A DNA stretch of 64,000 nucleotides from Actinobacillus minor NM305. Its GTDB lineage: Bacteria; Pseudomonadota; Gammaproteobacteria; Enterobacterales; Pasteurellaceae. Positions 18,360 through 28,445 of the stretch are shown piece after piece (within the stretch, counting starts at the first letter, position 1; each line of letters opens with the position of its first letter). A program made the translations under genes and the position numbers. Location of the stretch: NCBI RefSeq assembly GCF_000175195.1, contig NZ_ACQL01000101.1:1-64000 (forward strand), written 5' to 3'. Under the pieces are notes generated by a model. That model saw only the letters and a list, made by a program, of their open reading frames with translations, was not told where the DNA came from and searched no databases.

Positions 18360-18431
18360 ATTTGTTCCCCTGAATCTAAATAACCTTGATAAAAAATGAG
18401 AGCCAATCTCACTACCAAAATAAAAAACGAC

Positions 18432-18458
18432 AAAGGGCAAGAAAATTCTTGCCCTTTT
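18432..18458 (-). terminator. Terminator of the yajC-secD-secF operon
   Basis: AAAGGGCAAGAA-AAT-TTCTTGCCC-type arms (18432-18458) form a long hairpin followed on the minus strand by a T-rich run. It separates secF from the ferritin genes. Confidence 0.85.
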
Positions 18459-18505
18459 GATGCTGAGATTATAACCATTGCCTAGATTATAATCAATAAC
18501 TAATT

Positions 18506-19480
18506 TTAGTAATCAATAAATGATTCGGTATTTGCACCCTCTTTTTCAACAACAGGCTTATTCATATGTTCTCTATCTAAACCTAATTGAAGTGCGACAC
18601 CAATAGCAATATAGATTGATGAGTAAGTACCAAAACCGATACCAATCAATAACGCTAATGAGAAGTTATGAATAGTTGGACCACCAAACCAAAATAATGC
18701 CGCTACCACAAAAAGCGTGGTAATTGAGGTCATCAATGTTCTTGATAAAGTTTGGCTTAATGAAATATCAATAACTTCAATTGAGCTTACTCGGCGAATT
18801 TTACTGAAGTTTTCCCTTACTCGGTCAAATACAACAATAGAGTCATTTAACGAATAACCAACCACCGATAAAATCGCAGCCACAAAGGTTAAATCAATCT
18901 CAATTTGTAAAAATGAGAATACGCCCAATGTTACTAAAACATCGTGGAAAAGCGCCAAGATACCGCCGAATGCCATTCTCACTTCAAAGCGTGTTCCTAC
19001 ATAAAGTAGTAACATACCTAAAGTGGCCAATGTCGCATAAATCGCACCTTGGGTCAGTTCTTCACCTACGTTTGGTCCTACGAACTCCACGCTTTTGATC
19101 GTTGCACCAGCATCAAGATCTTGATGAACCATATTCATGATTTTATTGCCTAGATCTTTATCACCTGCTGATGCCGGCAAGCGGATCATGATATCTTTTT
19201 GACTACCTGTTGTTTGAACAAGTGCACTTCCATAGCCATTTTTCTCTAAGGTTGAGCGTACTTTTTCCAAGTCTGCCGGTTGAGAGAAGCTGGTTTCAAT
19301 TACTGTACCGCCGGTGAAATCTAATCCCCAGTTAAATCCTTTTGTCGCAATTGAAAAAATACAAAGCGCTGTAAGAATAAGAGAAAAAACAAACCCCACA
19401 TAACGGTATTTCATAAATGGAATCAGCTTATAGGGTAGTTTAATCTCCGAAGCATCTTTTTCTTTTTGAATTGTTGCCAT
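18506..19480 (-). CDS. secF: Protein translocase subunit SecF
   Basis: Inner-membrane partner of SecD in the proton-driven accessory complex of the Sec translocase. The 324 residues contain six membrane segments; [15 protein letters not shown] after helix 1 and [20 protein letters not shown] in the membrane domain are SecF hallmarks. The start lies 10 bases after secD, in the standard yajC-secD-secF order. Confidence 0.97.
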   Translation of the reverse strand: MATIQKEKDASEIKLPYKLIPFMKYRYVGFVFSLILTALCIFSIATKGFNWGLDFTGGTVIETSFSQPADLEKVRSTLEKNGYGSALVQTTGSQKDIMIRLPASAGDKDLGNKIMNMVHQDLDAGATIKSVEFVGPNVGEELTQGAIYATLATLGMLLLYVGTRFEVRMAFGGILALFHDVLVTLGVFSFLQIEIDLTFVAAILSVVGYSLNDSIVVFDRVRENFSKIRRVSSIEVIDISLSQTLSRTLMTSITTLFVVAALFWFGGPTIHNFSLALLIGIGFGTYSSIYIAIGVALQLGLDREHMNKPVVEKEGANTESFIDY

Positions 19481-19490
19481 TTATGCCACC

Positions 19491-21338
19491 TTAAATCCAA
19501 AGTTTTTTCACACGTTTATTACCGCCATATACCCAGTTTACAAGCATACGCGTTCCGCTAATCGCCGTGAACATTGAAATCATAACGCCTAATGCAAGGG
19601 TTACAGCGAAGCCTTTAACTGGGCCTGTACCTACTGCATAAAGCACTAATGAAGTCAGTATCGTTGTTAAGTTCGAGTCAAAAATTGAGGTAAATGCCCC
19701 ATTATAACCTTCACTAATCGCTTGCTGCACTGAACGTCCATTACGTAGTTCTTCTTTAATACGTTCATAAATCAATACGTTCGCATCAACAGACATCCCC
19801 ACAGCAAGCACAATACCCGCAATCCCCGGCATAGTTAATGTTGCGCCGATCAATGACATTAACCCTACGGTTAAAATCATATTGACGGTTAAAGCAACTG
19901 ACGCAAAGATACCGAACATTTTGTAATAAACTAAGCAGAAGATAATCGTTAAGATTAAACCATACATTCCTGCTTCCATCCCTTTTTGAACATTATCTGC
20001 CCCAAGAGATGCTCCAACTGTACGCTCTTCAACGATAACGATTGGCGCAATTAATGCTCCTGAGCGTAAAAGTACGGCTAAATTTTGCGCTTCTGCAGCT
20101 GAGTTAATTCCCGTAATTTGGAATTGGCTTCCTAAACGAGAGTTTACAGTAGCAACGTTAATCACTTCAGTGTGTTTTTCTAGGATCACTTTCCCGTTTG
20201 CATCACGGCGACCTGAATCCTTAAATTCACTGTAAAGCGTTGCCATTGCTTTACCCACAGCGGCTTTGGTCATATCTGCCATTTGATCGCCACCTTCGCG
20301 ATCTAGCTTGATACTTACCTGTGGTAAACCTCTTTCATCTTTACCTGCACTCGCATCAATAATATGTTCGCCACCTAAAGCTGGTTTACGTTTTAACACA
20401 ACCGGACGTTCATCACGGGTATGTTGTAATTCTGAATCGGCTGGCACAATACCACGAGCGGCAGCTTCAGCATTTACCGTTTCATTCACTAAACGGAATT
20501 CAAGAGTTGCTGTTGCACCTAGTAATTCTTTTGCTCTAGCGGTATCTTGCACCCCTGGCAATTCAACTACGATACGATCTGCGCCTTGACGTTGAATAGT
20601 CGGTTCGGATACGCCTAACTCTTCAACACGTTTACGTAAAATCGATAAGTTTTGCTCAATAGCAGTATCGCGTGTTGTCGATAATCCCGAGGCTGAAAGT
20701 GCAAATGTCACTTCAGTTGGCGAGTTATAGCTTGCTTCAAGTGTTGTATGCATACGTTTTACATAACGCACCGCTTTATCTGCTGCATCACTATCCGCAA
20801 ATTCGATGATCGTTGCAAAATTTTCGCCTTTTTTAACCGCTTTATACTGGATTTTTTCTTTACGTAATTCTAAACGTAAAGCGTCTTGTAAACTTTCTTG
20901 CTGTTTTTCCATTGCCGTTTTCATGTCCACTTCCATTAGGAAGCGAACACCGCCACGCAAATCCAGACCACGTTTCATTGGGCTACCGCCAATATCTGTA
21001 AGCCATGTTGGTGTCGCTGGTGCAAGGTTTAACGCAACAGAATATTTATCGCCCAACACTTCTGCAATTTTTTCTTTTGCCGGAAGTTGTTGTTCATCTT
21101 TTTCTAAACGAACCAAAATAGAGCCATTTTCCAATACACTGGATTTTGGTTTAATATTTAATGCGTCAAGCGCATTATGTACTTGAGCAAGAGTTTCTGT
21201 GGTGGCTTGCTGACCACGAGTTCCTGAAACTTGAACCGATGGATCTTCGCCATATAAGTTAGGAAGGGCATATAAACTGCCGATGAGTACCACAAAGATA
21301 ATCATCAAGTTCTTCCATAACGGGAAACGATTTAACAC
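19491..21338 (-). CDS. secD: Protein translocase subunit SecD
   Basis: Large subunit of SecDF, helping to pull proteins through SecYEG into the periplasm using the proton gradient. It has 615 residues with an N-terminal helix, a large periplasmic domain (GLDLRGGVRFLMEVD near residue 120) and a C-terminal six-helix RND-like domain with GIVLAVGMSVDANVLIYERI. It is the middle gene of the yajC-secD-secF operon. Confidence 0.97.
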   Translation of the reverse strand: MLNRFPLWKNLMIIFVVLIGSLYALPNLYGEDPSVQVSGTRGQQATTETLAQVHNALDALNIKPKSSVLENGSILVRLEKDEQQLPAKEKIAEVLGDKYSVALNLAPATPTWLTDIGGSPMKRGLDLRGGVRFLMEVDMKTAMEKQQESLQDALRLELRKEKIQYKAVKKGENFATIIEFADSDAADKAVRYVKRMHTTLEASYNSPTEVTFALSASGLSTTRDTAIEQNLSILRKRVEELGVSEPTIQRQGADRIVVELPGVQDTARAKELLGATATLEFRLVNETVNAEAAARGIVPADSELQHTRDERPVVLKRKPALGGEHIIDASAGKDERGLPQVSIKLDREGGDQMADMTKAAVGKAMATLYSEFKDSGRRDANGKVILEKHTEVINVATVNSRLGSQFQITGINSAAEAQNLAVLLRSGALIAPIVIVEERTVGASLGADNVQKGMEAGMYGLILTIIFCLVYYKMFGIFASVALTVNMILTVGLMSLIGATLTMPGIAGIVLAVGMSVDANVLIYERIKEELRNGRSVQQAISEGYNGAFTSIFDSNLTTILTSLVLYAVGTGPVKGFAVTLALGVMISMFTAISGTRMLVNWVYGGNKRVKKLWI

Positions 21339-21407
21339 ACTAATTCTCCCATTGAGTAAAAAATGCCCACTGAATTGTTCCAGTAGGCATCATATATGAA
21401 TATGAAA

Positions 21408-21716
21408 TTATTGCTGATCTTTTAATGCTTTCATTGTGCCTTTTGGTAATTTTGCGACAACGAAATTACGAGAAATCATGACTTCATTATTATTGTCATT
21501 TAATGCCATTACAACATTCTCACTTTCAGCACTGACTTTTGTAATTCTACCGATTAAGCCACCACTTGTGAGGATTTCATCGCCTTTTGCAAGATTAGAA
21601 AGTAATTCACGCTGTTCTTTTTGGCGTTTTGCTTGTGGGCGATAAATCATAAAATAGAAAATGATACCGAACACTGCAAGAATGACTAACATCTCTAAAC
21701 CGCTACCTTGTTGCAT
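21408..21716 (-). CDS. yajC: Sec translocon accessory protein YajC
   Basis: Small single-helix inner-membrane protein that associates with SecDF. The 102 residues show the membrane helix LVILAVFGIIFYFMIYRPQ and the conserved RPQAKRQKE followed by GDEILTSGGLIGRI. The usual tgt/queA genes are not upstream here; the next gene is rluD, 139 bases away and in the same direction. Confidence 0.97.
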   Translation of the reverse strand: MQQGSGLEMLVILAVFGIIFYFMIYRPQAKRQKEQRELLSNLAKGDEILTSGGLIGRITKVSAESENVVMALNDNNNEVMISRNFVVAKLPKGTMKALKDQQ

Positions 21717-21855
21717 AAAAGCTCCTTAAATCAATAAGTTAAAATAAAATCGTTAAATTTCCTACCACGGCAACGCCTTGTAACGAAGAGTAATAGAAAA
21801 AATTGGTCGATAAAATAGCACAATTTCCGCCATTTAACGAGAAGAAAATGTGATT

Positions 21856-22833
21856 TTAATAATCAAGTTGATCTTTATAAAGCTCATAATCCGCTTTTAA
21901 AGCCTCAACTAATTCAACAAAATCATCAGGTAATGGCGCGTGCCATTCCATCAATTCGCCGGTAATTGGGTGTTCAAGACGCAACATGGTTGCATGTAAT
22001 GCTTGGCGTTGGAAGCCTCTTAATACCGATAAAAACTCTTCGCTTGCCCCTTTTGGTGGACGTGGTCGTCCGCCATAAAGCTGGTCACCTAATAACGGAT
22101 GGGCAATGTGCGCCATATGAACACGAATTTGGTGTGTACGTCCCGTTTCTAAACGTAGGCGTAAGCGAGTATAGTTTCTAAAACGCTCCATGATACGATA
22201 ATGCGTAACAGCAGGTTTTCCCATTGGATGTACTGCCATTGCCGTACGTTTCGTTGGGTGACGAGCCATTGGCTCATCGACTTTACCGCCTTGCGTCATA
22301 ATGCCACTAGCAATCGCTTCATATTCACGAGTAATGTGGCGTTTTTGTAATGCAGTAACCAGATGGGTTTGTGCCGGAATGTTTTTTGCCACGACCATTA
22401 GCCCCGTAGTATCTTTATCTAGACGATGCACAATCCCCGCTCGAGGAACTTCAGCAATCGGTGGGTAATGATATAGTAAAGCGTTTAACACTGTACCGTC
22501 CGGGTTTCCTGCTCCTGGGTGCACCACCAAATCTTTAGGTTTATTGATGACGATAATATCATCATCTTCATATACGATATTTAACGGAATATTTTGCGGT
22601 TCAAAACGAACTTCTTCTTCCACTTCCGCTTGAACTTCAATTAATTCTCCACCGAAAACTTTTTCTCGGGCTTTATTCACGATCTTACCGTTTACCCAAA
22701 CCTGATCATTTTCAATCCATACTTTTAAGCGAGAACGAGAGTAGTCGGGAAATAATTGAGCAAGTGCTTGATCTAATCTTGCTCCCAATAAATCTGCTGA
22801 AACCTCAGCAGTTAAAGTAATTTGTTGCGTCAT
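21856..22833 (-). CDS. rluD: 23S rRNA pseudouridine(1911/1915/1917) synthase RluD
   Basis: Makes three pseudouridines in helix 69 of 23S rRNA at the subunit interface. An N-terminal S4-like RNA-binding domain (residues 1-75, RLDQALAQLFPDYSRSRLK) precedes the catalytic domain with the active-site aspartate D139 in HRLDKDTTGLMV. Length 325 is normal. It is divergent from bamD, the usual gammaproteobacterial arrangement. Confidence 0.95.
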   Translation of the reverse strand: MTQQITLTAEVSADLLGARLDQALAQLFPDYSRSRLKVWIENDQVWVNGKIVNKAREKVFGGELIEVQAEVEEEVRFEPQNIPLNIVYEDDDIIVINKPKDLVVHPGAGNPDGTVLNALLYHYPPIAEVPRAGIVHRLDKDTTGLMVVAKNIPAQTHLVTALQKRHITREYEAIASGIMTQGGKVDEPMARHPTKRTAMAVHPMGKPAVTHYRIMERFRNYTRLRLRLETGRTHQIRVHMAHIAHPLLGDQLYGGRPRPPKGASEEFLSVLRGFQRQALHATMLRLEHPITGELMEWHAPLPDDFVELVEALKADYELYKDQLDY

Positions 22834-22988
22834 TAACTATAAATTCCAATTTGTCTGTTGCTTATTTATGAGCGTACTATAAAATAAGGGCAATTCGTAT
22901 GAACTTAACAAAGTGCCATGAGTCAATATGACTATTGTACATTAACTTTTGATCATAGACACTTTTTTATCTATAAAGGTAATTCATT

Positions 22989-23771
22989 ATGCGTAAATTT
23001 ACTTCTCTTGCTTCCTTGATCTTAGCCGGACTTCTCGTTGTAGGCTGTTCAAGTAATGCAAATAAAGAACTTGAAGAAGCTTCTGCTCAAGATCTTTACA
23101 GCAAAGGGCAAACTTATTTACAAGACGGAGATTATAACTCTGCTATCCGTTACTTAGATGCGGTTGGAACAAAAGGTGGGCAACAAAGTCAATTTGGCGA
23201 ACAAACCCAATTAAGCCTTATCTATGCACAATATAAAATTGGCGAATACTACAAAGCATTAGATATTGCTGAACGTTTTGTTCGTGCTTATCCAAACAGC
23301 CCACAAATGGATTACGTATTCTATCTAGCGGCATTATCTAATGCTCGCTTAGGTGATAACTTTATTCAAGATTTCTTTGGTGTAAATCGTTCATCACGTT
23401 CAACAGATTCTGTGCGTAATGCATACGGTAGCTTCCAAACGATTGTAAAAGAGTTTCCAAACAGTAAATATGTACCGGAAGCACAACAATGGATGGTTTA
23501 CTTAAAAAATCGTTTAGCTGAACATGAATTACAAATTGTAAAATTCTATGACGAGCGTGAAGCTTATGTTGCTGTGGCAAACCGTGTAGAAGAAATGATG
23601 AATTTCTACCCTGATAGCAAACCGACTTTAGAAGCATTACCTTACATGCAAAAAGCGTTTGAGAAAATGGGGTTAAATGATTCAGCAGAAAAAGTTGCTT
23701 CAATTATCGAAGCAAATAAAAACAAAGAGTTCCCAACAATTACTAAACCAGAATATAGCGAACAATTCTAA
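22989..23771 (+). CDS. bamD: Outer-membrane assembly lipoprotein BamD
   Basis: Essential lipoprotein of the BAM complex, which inserts beta-barrel proteins into the outer membrane. A lipoprotein signal ends at C20 (LLVVGCSSN). Five TPR-like repeats follow ([32 protein letters not shown] and others). The 260 residues fit the family. ATG has AAAGGTAA upstream. It was named ComL in Neisseria. Confidence 0.96.
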   Translation: MRKFTSLASLILAGLLVVGCSSNANKELEEASAQDLYSKGQTYLQDGDYNSAIRYLDAVGTKGGQQSQFGEQTQLSLIYAQYKIGEYYKALDIAERFVRAYPNSPQMDYVFYLAALSNARLGDNFIQDFFGVNRSSRSTDSVRNAYGSFQTIVKEFPNSKYVPEAQQWMVYLKNRLAEHELQIVKFYDEREAYVAVANRVEEMMNFYPDSKPTLEALPYMQKAFEKMGLNDSAEKVASIIEANKNKEFPTITKPEYSEQF

Positions 23772-23798
23772 TTAGTCATTGTTTTCGTTCTGATTTAT

Positions 23799-23844
23799 AC
23801 CACGGATATCGGATAACAGTCGCTGTTATTTTGCTATCCGTGGT
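23799..23844 (+). terminator. Two-tier terminator of bamD
   Basis: Outer arms ACCACGGATA (23799-23808) and TATCCGTGGT (23835-23844) are perfect, with an inner hairpin ATAACAG-TCG-CTGTTAT. T-rich sequence follows. It lies between bamD and tsaD. Confidence 0.75.
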
Positions 23845-23870
23845 TTCATATTTAATCTAATCATAAAAAC

Positions 23871-24902
23871 ATGAAAATTTTAGGTATCGAAACCTCTTGC
23901 GATGAAACTGGTGTTGCGATTTACGATGAAGAAAGAGGCTTAATCGCAAACCAACTTTATAGTCAAATAGATATGCATGCGGATTATGGCGGTGTTGTGC
24001 CTGAATTAGCTTCTCGCGATCATATCCGCAAAACATTGCCCCTTATTCAAGCTGCATTAAAAGAAGCAAATTTGACCGCTTGTGATATTGATGGTGTGGC
24101 TTATACCGCCGGCCCGGGGCTAGTTGGCGCATTATTGGTTGGCTCAACTATCGCCCGTTCATTAGCTTATGCGTGGGATAAACCAGCTCTTGGCGTTCAT
24201 CATATGGAAGGGCATTTACTTGCCCCAATGCTAGAAGAAAATCCACCTGAATTTCCTTTTGTTGCCTTATTGATTTCGGGCGGACACACACAACTGGTTA
24301 AAGTTGAAGGCGTTGGGCAATATGAATTACTCGGCGAATCCATTGATGATGCTGCAGGCGAAGCCTTCGATAAAACAGGAAAATTACTTGGCTTAGACTA
24401 CCCTGCCGGCGTAGCTGTTTCTAAACTTGCCGAAAAAGGCACGCCAAACCGTTTTGTTTTTCCTCGTCCAATGACTGATCGACCTGGGTTAGATTTCAGC
24501 TTTTCAGGCTTAAAAACTTTTGCTGCCAATACGATTAACGCTAACTTAGATGAAAATGGTCAGTTAGATGAGCAAACACGTTGCGATATTGCCCACGCTT
24601 TCCAACAAGCGGTTGTGGATACCATTATTATCAAATGCAAACGAGCCTTACAACAAACCGGTTATAAACGCTTAGTGATGGCAGGCGGCGTGAGTGCTAA
24701 TAAACAGCTCCGCACAGATCTTGCGACTATGATGAAAAATTTAAAAGGCGAAGTATATTACCCCCGTCCAGAGTTTTGTACCGATAACGGCGCAATGATT
24801 GCCTATGCAGGTTTTGTACGTTTAAAACACGGCGAAAGAAGCAATTTAAGTGTCAGCGTAAAACCTCGCTGGCCAATGGTGGAATTGCCCCAAATTGAGT
24901 AA
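23871..24902 (+). CDS. tsaD: tRNA N6-threonylcarbamoyladenosine synthase subunit TsaD
   Basis: Transfers threonylcarbamoyl to A37 of ANN-decoding tRNAs together with TsaB and TsaE. It has the ASKHA fold; metal ligands H111 and H115 lie in HHMEGH, and [10 protein letters not shown] is at the N-terminus with SFSGLKT further on. Length is 343. The upstream hairpin of bamD leaves only 26 bases before the ATG, with no strong ribosome site. Confidence 0.97.
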   Translation: MKILGIETSCDETGVAIYDEERGLIANQLYSQIDMHADYGGVVPELASRDHIRKTLPLIQAALKEANLTACDIDGVAYTAGPGLVGALLVGSTIARSLAYAWDKPALGVHHMEGHLLAPMLEENPPEFPFVALLISGGHTQLVKVEGVGQYELLGESIDDAAGEAFDKTGKLLGLDYPAGVAVSKLAEKGTPNRFVFPRPMTDRPGLDFSFSGLKTFAANTINANLDENGQLDEQTRCDIAHAFQQAVVDTIIIKCKRALQQTGYKRLVMAGGVSANKQLRTDLATMMKNLKGEVYYPRPEFCTDNGAMIAYAGFVRLKHGERSNLSVSVKPRWPMVELPQIE

Positions 24903-25006
24903 TTTTGTCCGTGGGAATTACAAATTTGAAATAGAAAAAATGCTAAAAAAACATTCAGAGCCATATAAAATATAAGCGAAATTTTGTTAAATAAAAGGTA
25001 ATTCTT

Positions 25007-25639
25007 ATGCATAATACACCTCAACAGCATAATTATGTGATTAGTTTATTAACAGCTAAAGAACGTCGAAATCATATTATTCAGGAATTTGGAAAACAAA
25101 ATATTCCTTTTGAATTTTTTGATGCTATAACACCAGATTTGATTGAAGAAAAAGCAAAAGAATTTAGCATTGATATTTCAAATAGCCCTTTAACCAAAGG
25201 AGAAATGGGTTGCGCATTAAGTCATATTGCATTATGGCACTTTGCGAAAGAAAATAAGCTAGATTATATTTGTATTTTTGAAGATGATATTTATTTAGGG
25301 GAAAATGCAAAAGAATTCCTAACTAATAGCTATGTAAATCATGATATTGATGTAATTAAGATTGAAAAACATTCTTCCAAAATCATATATGCAGCTAATC
25401 CAGAAGCTCACTTTTGTAATAGAAATCTTCATAAATTAAAATCAAAACATACAGGAACAGCAGGATATATTTTAACAGCAAAAGGAATTAAATATCTTTT
25501 AGAAAAAACAAAAGTATATCACCTTTCAATACCTGTTGATGTACTAATGTTTGAGAAATTCTTAAAAAAATCTGATTATAAGGTTTTACAATTAATTCCA
25601 GCTGTTTGTATTCAAGATGATGTTTTAAATAAAAAATAA
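25007..25639 (+). CDS. Glycosyltransferase family 25 (LOS biosynthesis), C-terminus lost by frameshift
   Basis: Cytoplasmic LOS galactosyl/glucosyltransferase of the Lic2A/LpsA/Lob type. GT25 landmarks are [13 protein letters not shown] at the N-terminus, [15 protein letters not shown], the metal-binding FEDDIYLG and the [15 protein letters not shown] block; residues PVDVLMF follow. The frame stops after VLNKK at a run of six A (25631-25636). One added A would join it to the downstream frame 25636-25776, which encodes a lysine-rich, family-like tail. The gene is therefore either phase-variable, decayed or affected by a sequence error. The catalytic part is complete, so the short form could still work. 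Confidence 0.85.
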   Translation: MHNTPQQHNYVISLLTAKERRNHIIQEFGKQNIPFEFFDAITPDLIEEKAKEFSIDISNSPLTKGEMGCALSHIALWHFAKENKLDYICIFEDDIYLGENAKEFLTNSYVNHDIDVIKIEKHSSKIIYAANPEAHFCNRNLHKLKSKHTGTAGYILTAKGIKYLLEKTKVYHLSIPVDVLMFEKFLKKSDYKVLQLIPAVCIQDDVLNKK

Positions 25640-25776
25640 ATTTCAAAAGCACCTTATCTGATGATAGAAATAATAAAAAAAGCAAGAAAAACTTATCTAA
25701 ATTATATAGAGAAATAATTCGTCCTTTTATTAAGTTAAGAAAAAAATTATTTAGTAAATATATTGAATTTAAATAA
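25636..25776 (+). pseudogene. Out-of-frame C-terminal remainder of the GT25 gene
   Basis: Forty-six codons in the +1 frame after the A6 tract read [20 protein letters not shown] and continue with a basic tail ending in IEFK. This kind of basic amphipathic tail is what GT25 proteins carry after the [10 protein letters not shown] block. It overlaps nothing else and ends 17 bases before cyaY. Confidence 0.75.
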
Positions 25777-25792
25777 CCAATCTGGAGATCTT

Positions 25793-26098
25793 ATGAACGT
25801 AGCAGAATTTTATCAGCAAGTGGAACAAGTATGGCAACAAATCGAAGAAAAGATCGATGAGGAAGGTTTATCTGTCGATACCGAAATTCAAGGTGCGGTT
25901 TGCACATTAACCTTTGATGATGATTCACAAATTATCATCAATAAACAAGAAGCCATGTTAGAACTTTGGCTGGCGAGTAAACTCGGTGGCTTCCATTTTA
26001 AATTTATTGATAATGAATGGAAAACAGCAGAAGGTCGTTCTTTTTGGCAACATTTAGAAGAAGCCTTTGCAAGACACGGCGAAACCATTTCATTTTAA
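25793..26098 (+). CDS. cyaY: Frataxin homologue CyaY
   Basis: Iron-binding modulator of iron-sulfur cluster assembly by IscS. The 101 residues begin [19 protein letters not shown], an acidic first helix, followed by [25 protein letters not shown], the beta-sheet core of the family. ATG 25793 has GGAG 6 bases upstream. It is followed by recQ, a pairing also seen in Haemophilus. Confidence 0.95.
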   Translation: MNVAEFYQQVEQVWQQIEEKIDEEGLSVDTEIQGAVCTLTFDDDSQIIINKQEAMLELWLASKLGGFHFKFIDNEWKTAEGRSFWQHLEEAFARHGETISF

Positions 26099-26101
26099 TA
26101 T

Positions 26102-26121
26102 GTTCCCTCGCCAGAGGGAGC
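26102..26121 (+). promoter_or_regulatory. Hairpin that buries the recQ ribosome binding site
   Basis: GTTCCCTC-GCCA-GAGGGAGC folds into 8 pairs (one G-U). Its right arm GAGGGAG (26114-26120) is the only Shine-Dalgarno sequence for the recQ ATG at 26130. The hairpin could also act as a weak barrier after cyaY. Control of translation is inference. Confidence 0.5.
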
Positions 26122-26129
26122 TTATATCT

Positions 26130-27944
26130 ATGCAGCAGACAAATTCGCCTAAAGCTATTTTAAATAATATTTTTGGTTATCAACAATTCAGACAAGGGCA
26201 ACAAGAAGTCATTGAAGCCGTACTGAATGGTTTAGATACGCTTGTCATTATGACAACTGGCGGAGGAAAATCGCTCTGCTATCAAGTTCCTGCACTTTGT
26301 ATTGAGGGACTAACGCTCGTGATCTCGCCATTAATTTCTTTAATGAAAGATCAAGTCGATCAGCTTTTAACCAATGGTATTGAAGCCGGCTATATCAATT
26401 CAACACAAACCTTTGAAGAGCAACAACATGTTGAACAAAAGGCGATTTCAGGGCAACTCAAATTACTTTATCTTTCGCCTGAAAAAGTGATGACACAAGG
26501 CTTTTTCCACTTTATTTCACATTGCAAAATCAGCCTTATTGCCGTTGATGAAGCACATTGTGTTTCCCAATGGGGACACGATTTCAGACCAGAATACACC
26601 CTACTTGGTGGTTTGCGCAGTACCTTTCCAAATGTGCCCATGATGGCATTAACGGCAACGGCGGATCCTACAACCCGCCACGATATTATTCATCATCTCC
26701 GCTTACAAGAGCCGCATACTTATCTAGGTAGCTTTGATCGCCCTAATATTCGTTATACGGTACAAGAAAAATTTAAGCCGATGGAGCAATTGGCAAAATT
26801 TATTGCAAAGCAACAAGGGAAAAGCGGGATTGTATATTGCAACAGCCGAAAAAAAGTGGAGGAAATTACTGAAAAACTCTCCGCTCGGGGCGTATCAGTG
26901 ATGGGCTACCACGCTGGAATGACTATTCAGCAACGAGAAACCGTTCAAAATGCTTTCCAACGGGATAACATTCAAGTCGTAGTTGCTACTATCGCTTTTG
27001 GCATGGGAATCAATAAATCGAACGTGCGTTTTGTTGCCCACTTTGACTTACCGAGAAGTATTGAATCTTACTATCAAGAAACCGGACGCGCAGGGCGAGA
27101 CGATCTACCCTCTGAAGCGATTTTATTTTACGATCCAGCCGATTACGCTTGGTTACAAAAAGTTCTACTTGAAGAGCCGGAAAGCGAACAGCGCAATATC
27201 AAACAACATAAATTGCAGGCGATTAGCGCTTTTGCCGAATCGCAAACTTGTCGCCGTTTAGTGTTGCTCAATTATTTTGGGGAATCTAAACAAGAGCCTT
27301 GTAAAAACTGCGATATTTGTTTGGATCCACCACGCAAATATGATGGATTAATTGATGCTCAAAAAGTGATGTCGGTAATTTACCGCACCGGGCAAACCTT
27401 TGGTATGCATCATGTTATCGGTGTCTTACGAGGTATGAATAATCAAAAAATCCGCCAATTCGGACACGACCAACTTTCCGTTTATGGCATTGGTAAAGAA
27501 CAAAGTCAAGATTACTGGGTAAGCGTGATTAGACAACTTATTCATTTAGGATTGATACGCCAAAATATTGTTAATCACTCTGCCTTACAACTCACTGAAG
27601 AAGCTCGTCCTATCTTAAAATCACAAGTCAAATTAGAGCTAGCATTGCCACGCTTAGGCTCATCTTCGGCTACAGCATTTGTGAGCAAACAAAGTTCAGT
27701 GCGTTATGATAAAGATCTCTTTGCACGGCTACGTTTTCTGCGCAAGCAAATTGCTGATACCGAAAACATCCCACCTTACGTGGTCTTTAATGATGCCACT
27801 TTGCAAGAAATGGCAGAATTTCTACCGCTTACCCCTGCTGAATTACTTGAAATCAACGGCGTGGGTGAGCGCAAACTTGAACGTTTTGGCGGAGCTTTTA
27901 TTTCTTTAATAAAAGAGCATTGTGAAAATCGTAAGCCGCAATAA
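26130..27944 (+). CDS. recQ: ATP-dependent DNA helicase RecQ
   Basis: 3'-5' helicase of the RecF recombination pathway. Walker A TTGGGKS is at residues 42-48, DEAH at 140-143, followed by GTGRAGRD-like motif VI ([11 protein letters not shown]), the zinc cysteines (CRRLV...CKNCDIC), the winged-helix RQC region and a C-terminal HRDC domain ([13 protein letters not shown]). The start is ATG 26130 ([11 protein letters not shown]); an upstream in-frame extension would overlap cyaY. Length is about 604 residues. Confidence 0.96.
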   Translation: MQQTNSPKAILNNIFGYQQFRQGQQEVIEAVLNGLDTLVIMTTGGGKSLCYQVPALCIEGLTLVISPLISLMKDQVDQLLTNGIEAGYINSTQTFEEQQHVEQKAISGQLKLLYLSPEKVMTQGFFHFISHCKISLIAVDEAHCVSQWGHDFRPEYTLLGGLRSTFPNVPMMALTATADPTTRHDIIHHLRLQEPHTYLGSFDRPNIRYTVQEKFKPMEQLAKFIAKQQGKSGIVYCNSRKKVEEITEKLSARGVSVMGYHAGMTIQQRETVQNAFQRDNIQVVVATIAFGMGINKSNVRFVAHFDLPRSIESYYQETGRAGRDDLPSEAILFYDPADYAWLQKVLLEEPESEQRNIKQHKLQAISAFAESQTCRRLVLLNYFGESKQEPCKNCDICLDPPRKYDGLIDAQKVMSVIYRTGQTFGMHHVIGVLRGMNNQKIRQFGHDQLSVYGIGKEQSQDYWVSVIRQLIHLGLIRQNIVNHSALQLTEEARPILKSQVKLELALPRLGSSSATAFVSKQSSVRYDKDLFARLRFLRKQIADTENIPPYVVFNDATLQEMAEFLPLTPAELLEINGVGERKLERFGGAFISLIKEHCENRKPQ

Positions 27945-27952
27945 TGCGGCTT
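27933..27952 (+). terminator. Terminator overlapping the recQ stop
   Basis: AAGCCGCA-ATAA-TGCGGCTT with following T residues; the recQ stop codon lies in the loop. It also faces the convergent small gene at 27959. Confidence 0.75.
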
Positions 27953-27958
27953 TTGCCT

Positions 27959-28372
27959 TTATTGCACTAACCACTTATCAACTAATTCTGCCGTGGTTTC
28001 TTTACGGCTCCACATCGAACCTAATTCCGGATATGGGTGTTTGCTGTGGTTGTATCCAACAAACTGCTTGAAATCAAACACTGCGTGTGGGTAGCCGTTT
28101 ATCAGTAAAAATGCCTGATAGCCATCTTCCGACCAGCAAATTTCTAAACGGCGAGGTTCTTTTAAGCTTTCCTGTTCAATATCACTTACGTTATACACGA
28201 ACAAGCTATCTACAACCGGCTGATTAACTTGATGTAAATCCATTGCATAAAAATAGCCTGTTTCGCCATCATCTTCAAACATCACGACTAAATGTTCGTG
28301 CTGAGTTGAATGCGCACCATTACGATAGCCTTCGCCTAATAAAATATGATCGGTTAAAACTGAATATAACAT
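27959..28372 (-). CDS. Conserved hypothetical protein, possibly DUF2251
   Basis: A 137-residue soluble acidic protein with no signal peptide or membrane segment. It is rich in aromatic residues and His (YRNGAHSTQHEHLVVMFEDDGETGYFYAMD). It resembles a small conserved protein family in Pasteurellaceae that I associate tentatively with DUF2251. Function unknown. ATG 28372 has a good GAGGAAA site. It is a single gene, convergent with recQ. Confidence 0.75.
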   Translation of the reverse strand: MLYSVLTDHILLGEGYRNGAHSTQHEHLVVMFEDDGETGYFYAMDLHQVNQPVVDSLFVYNVSDIEQESLKEPRRLEICWSEDGYQAFLLINGYPHAVFDFKQFVGYNHSKHPYPELGSMWSRKETTAELVDKWLVQ

Positions 28373-28445
28373 AAGGTTTCCTCTTTTAAATTTTGCGATA
28401 TTTTAACATATTCTAGTCGAGGAATGTTTGGGCTATTTGTGGACG

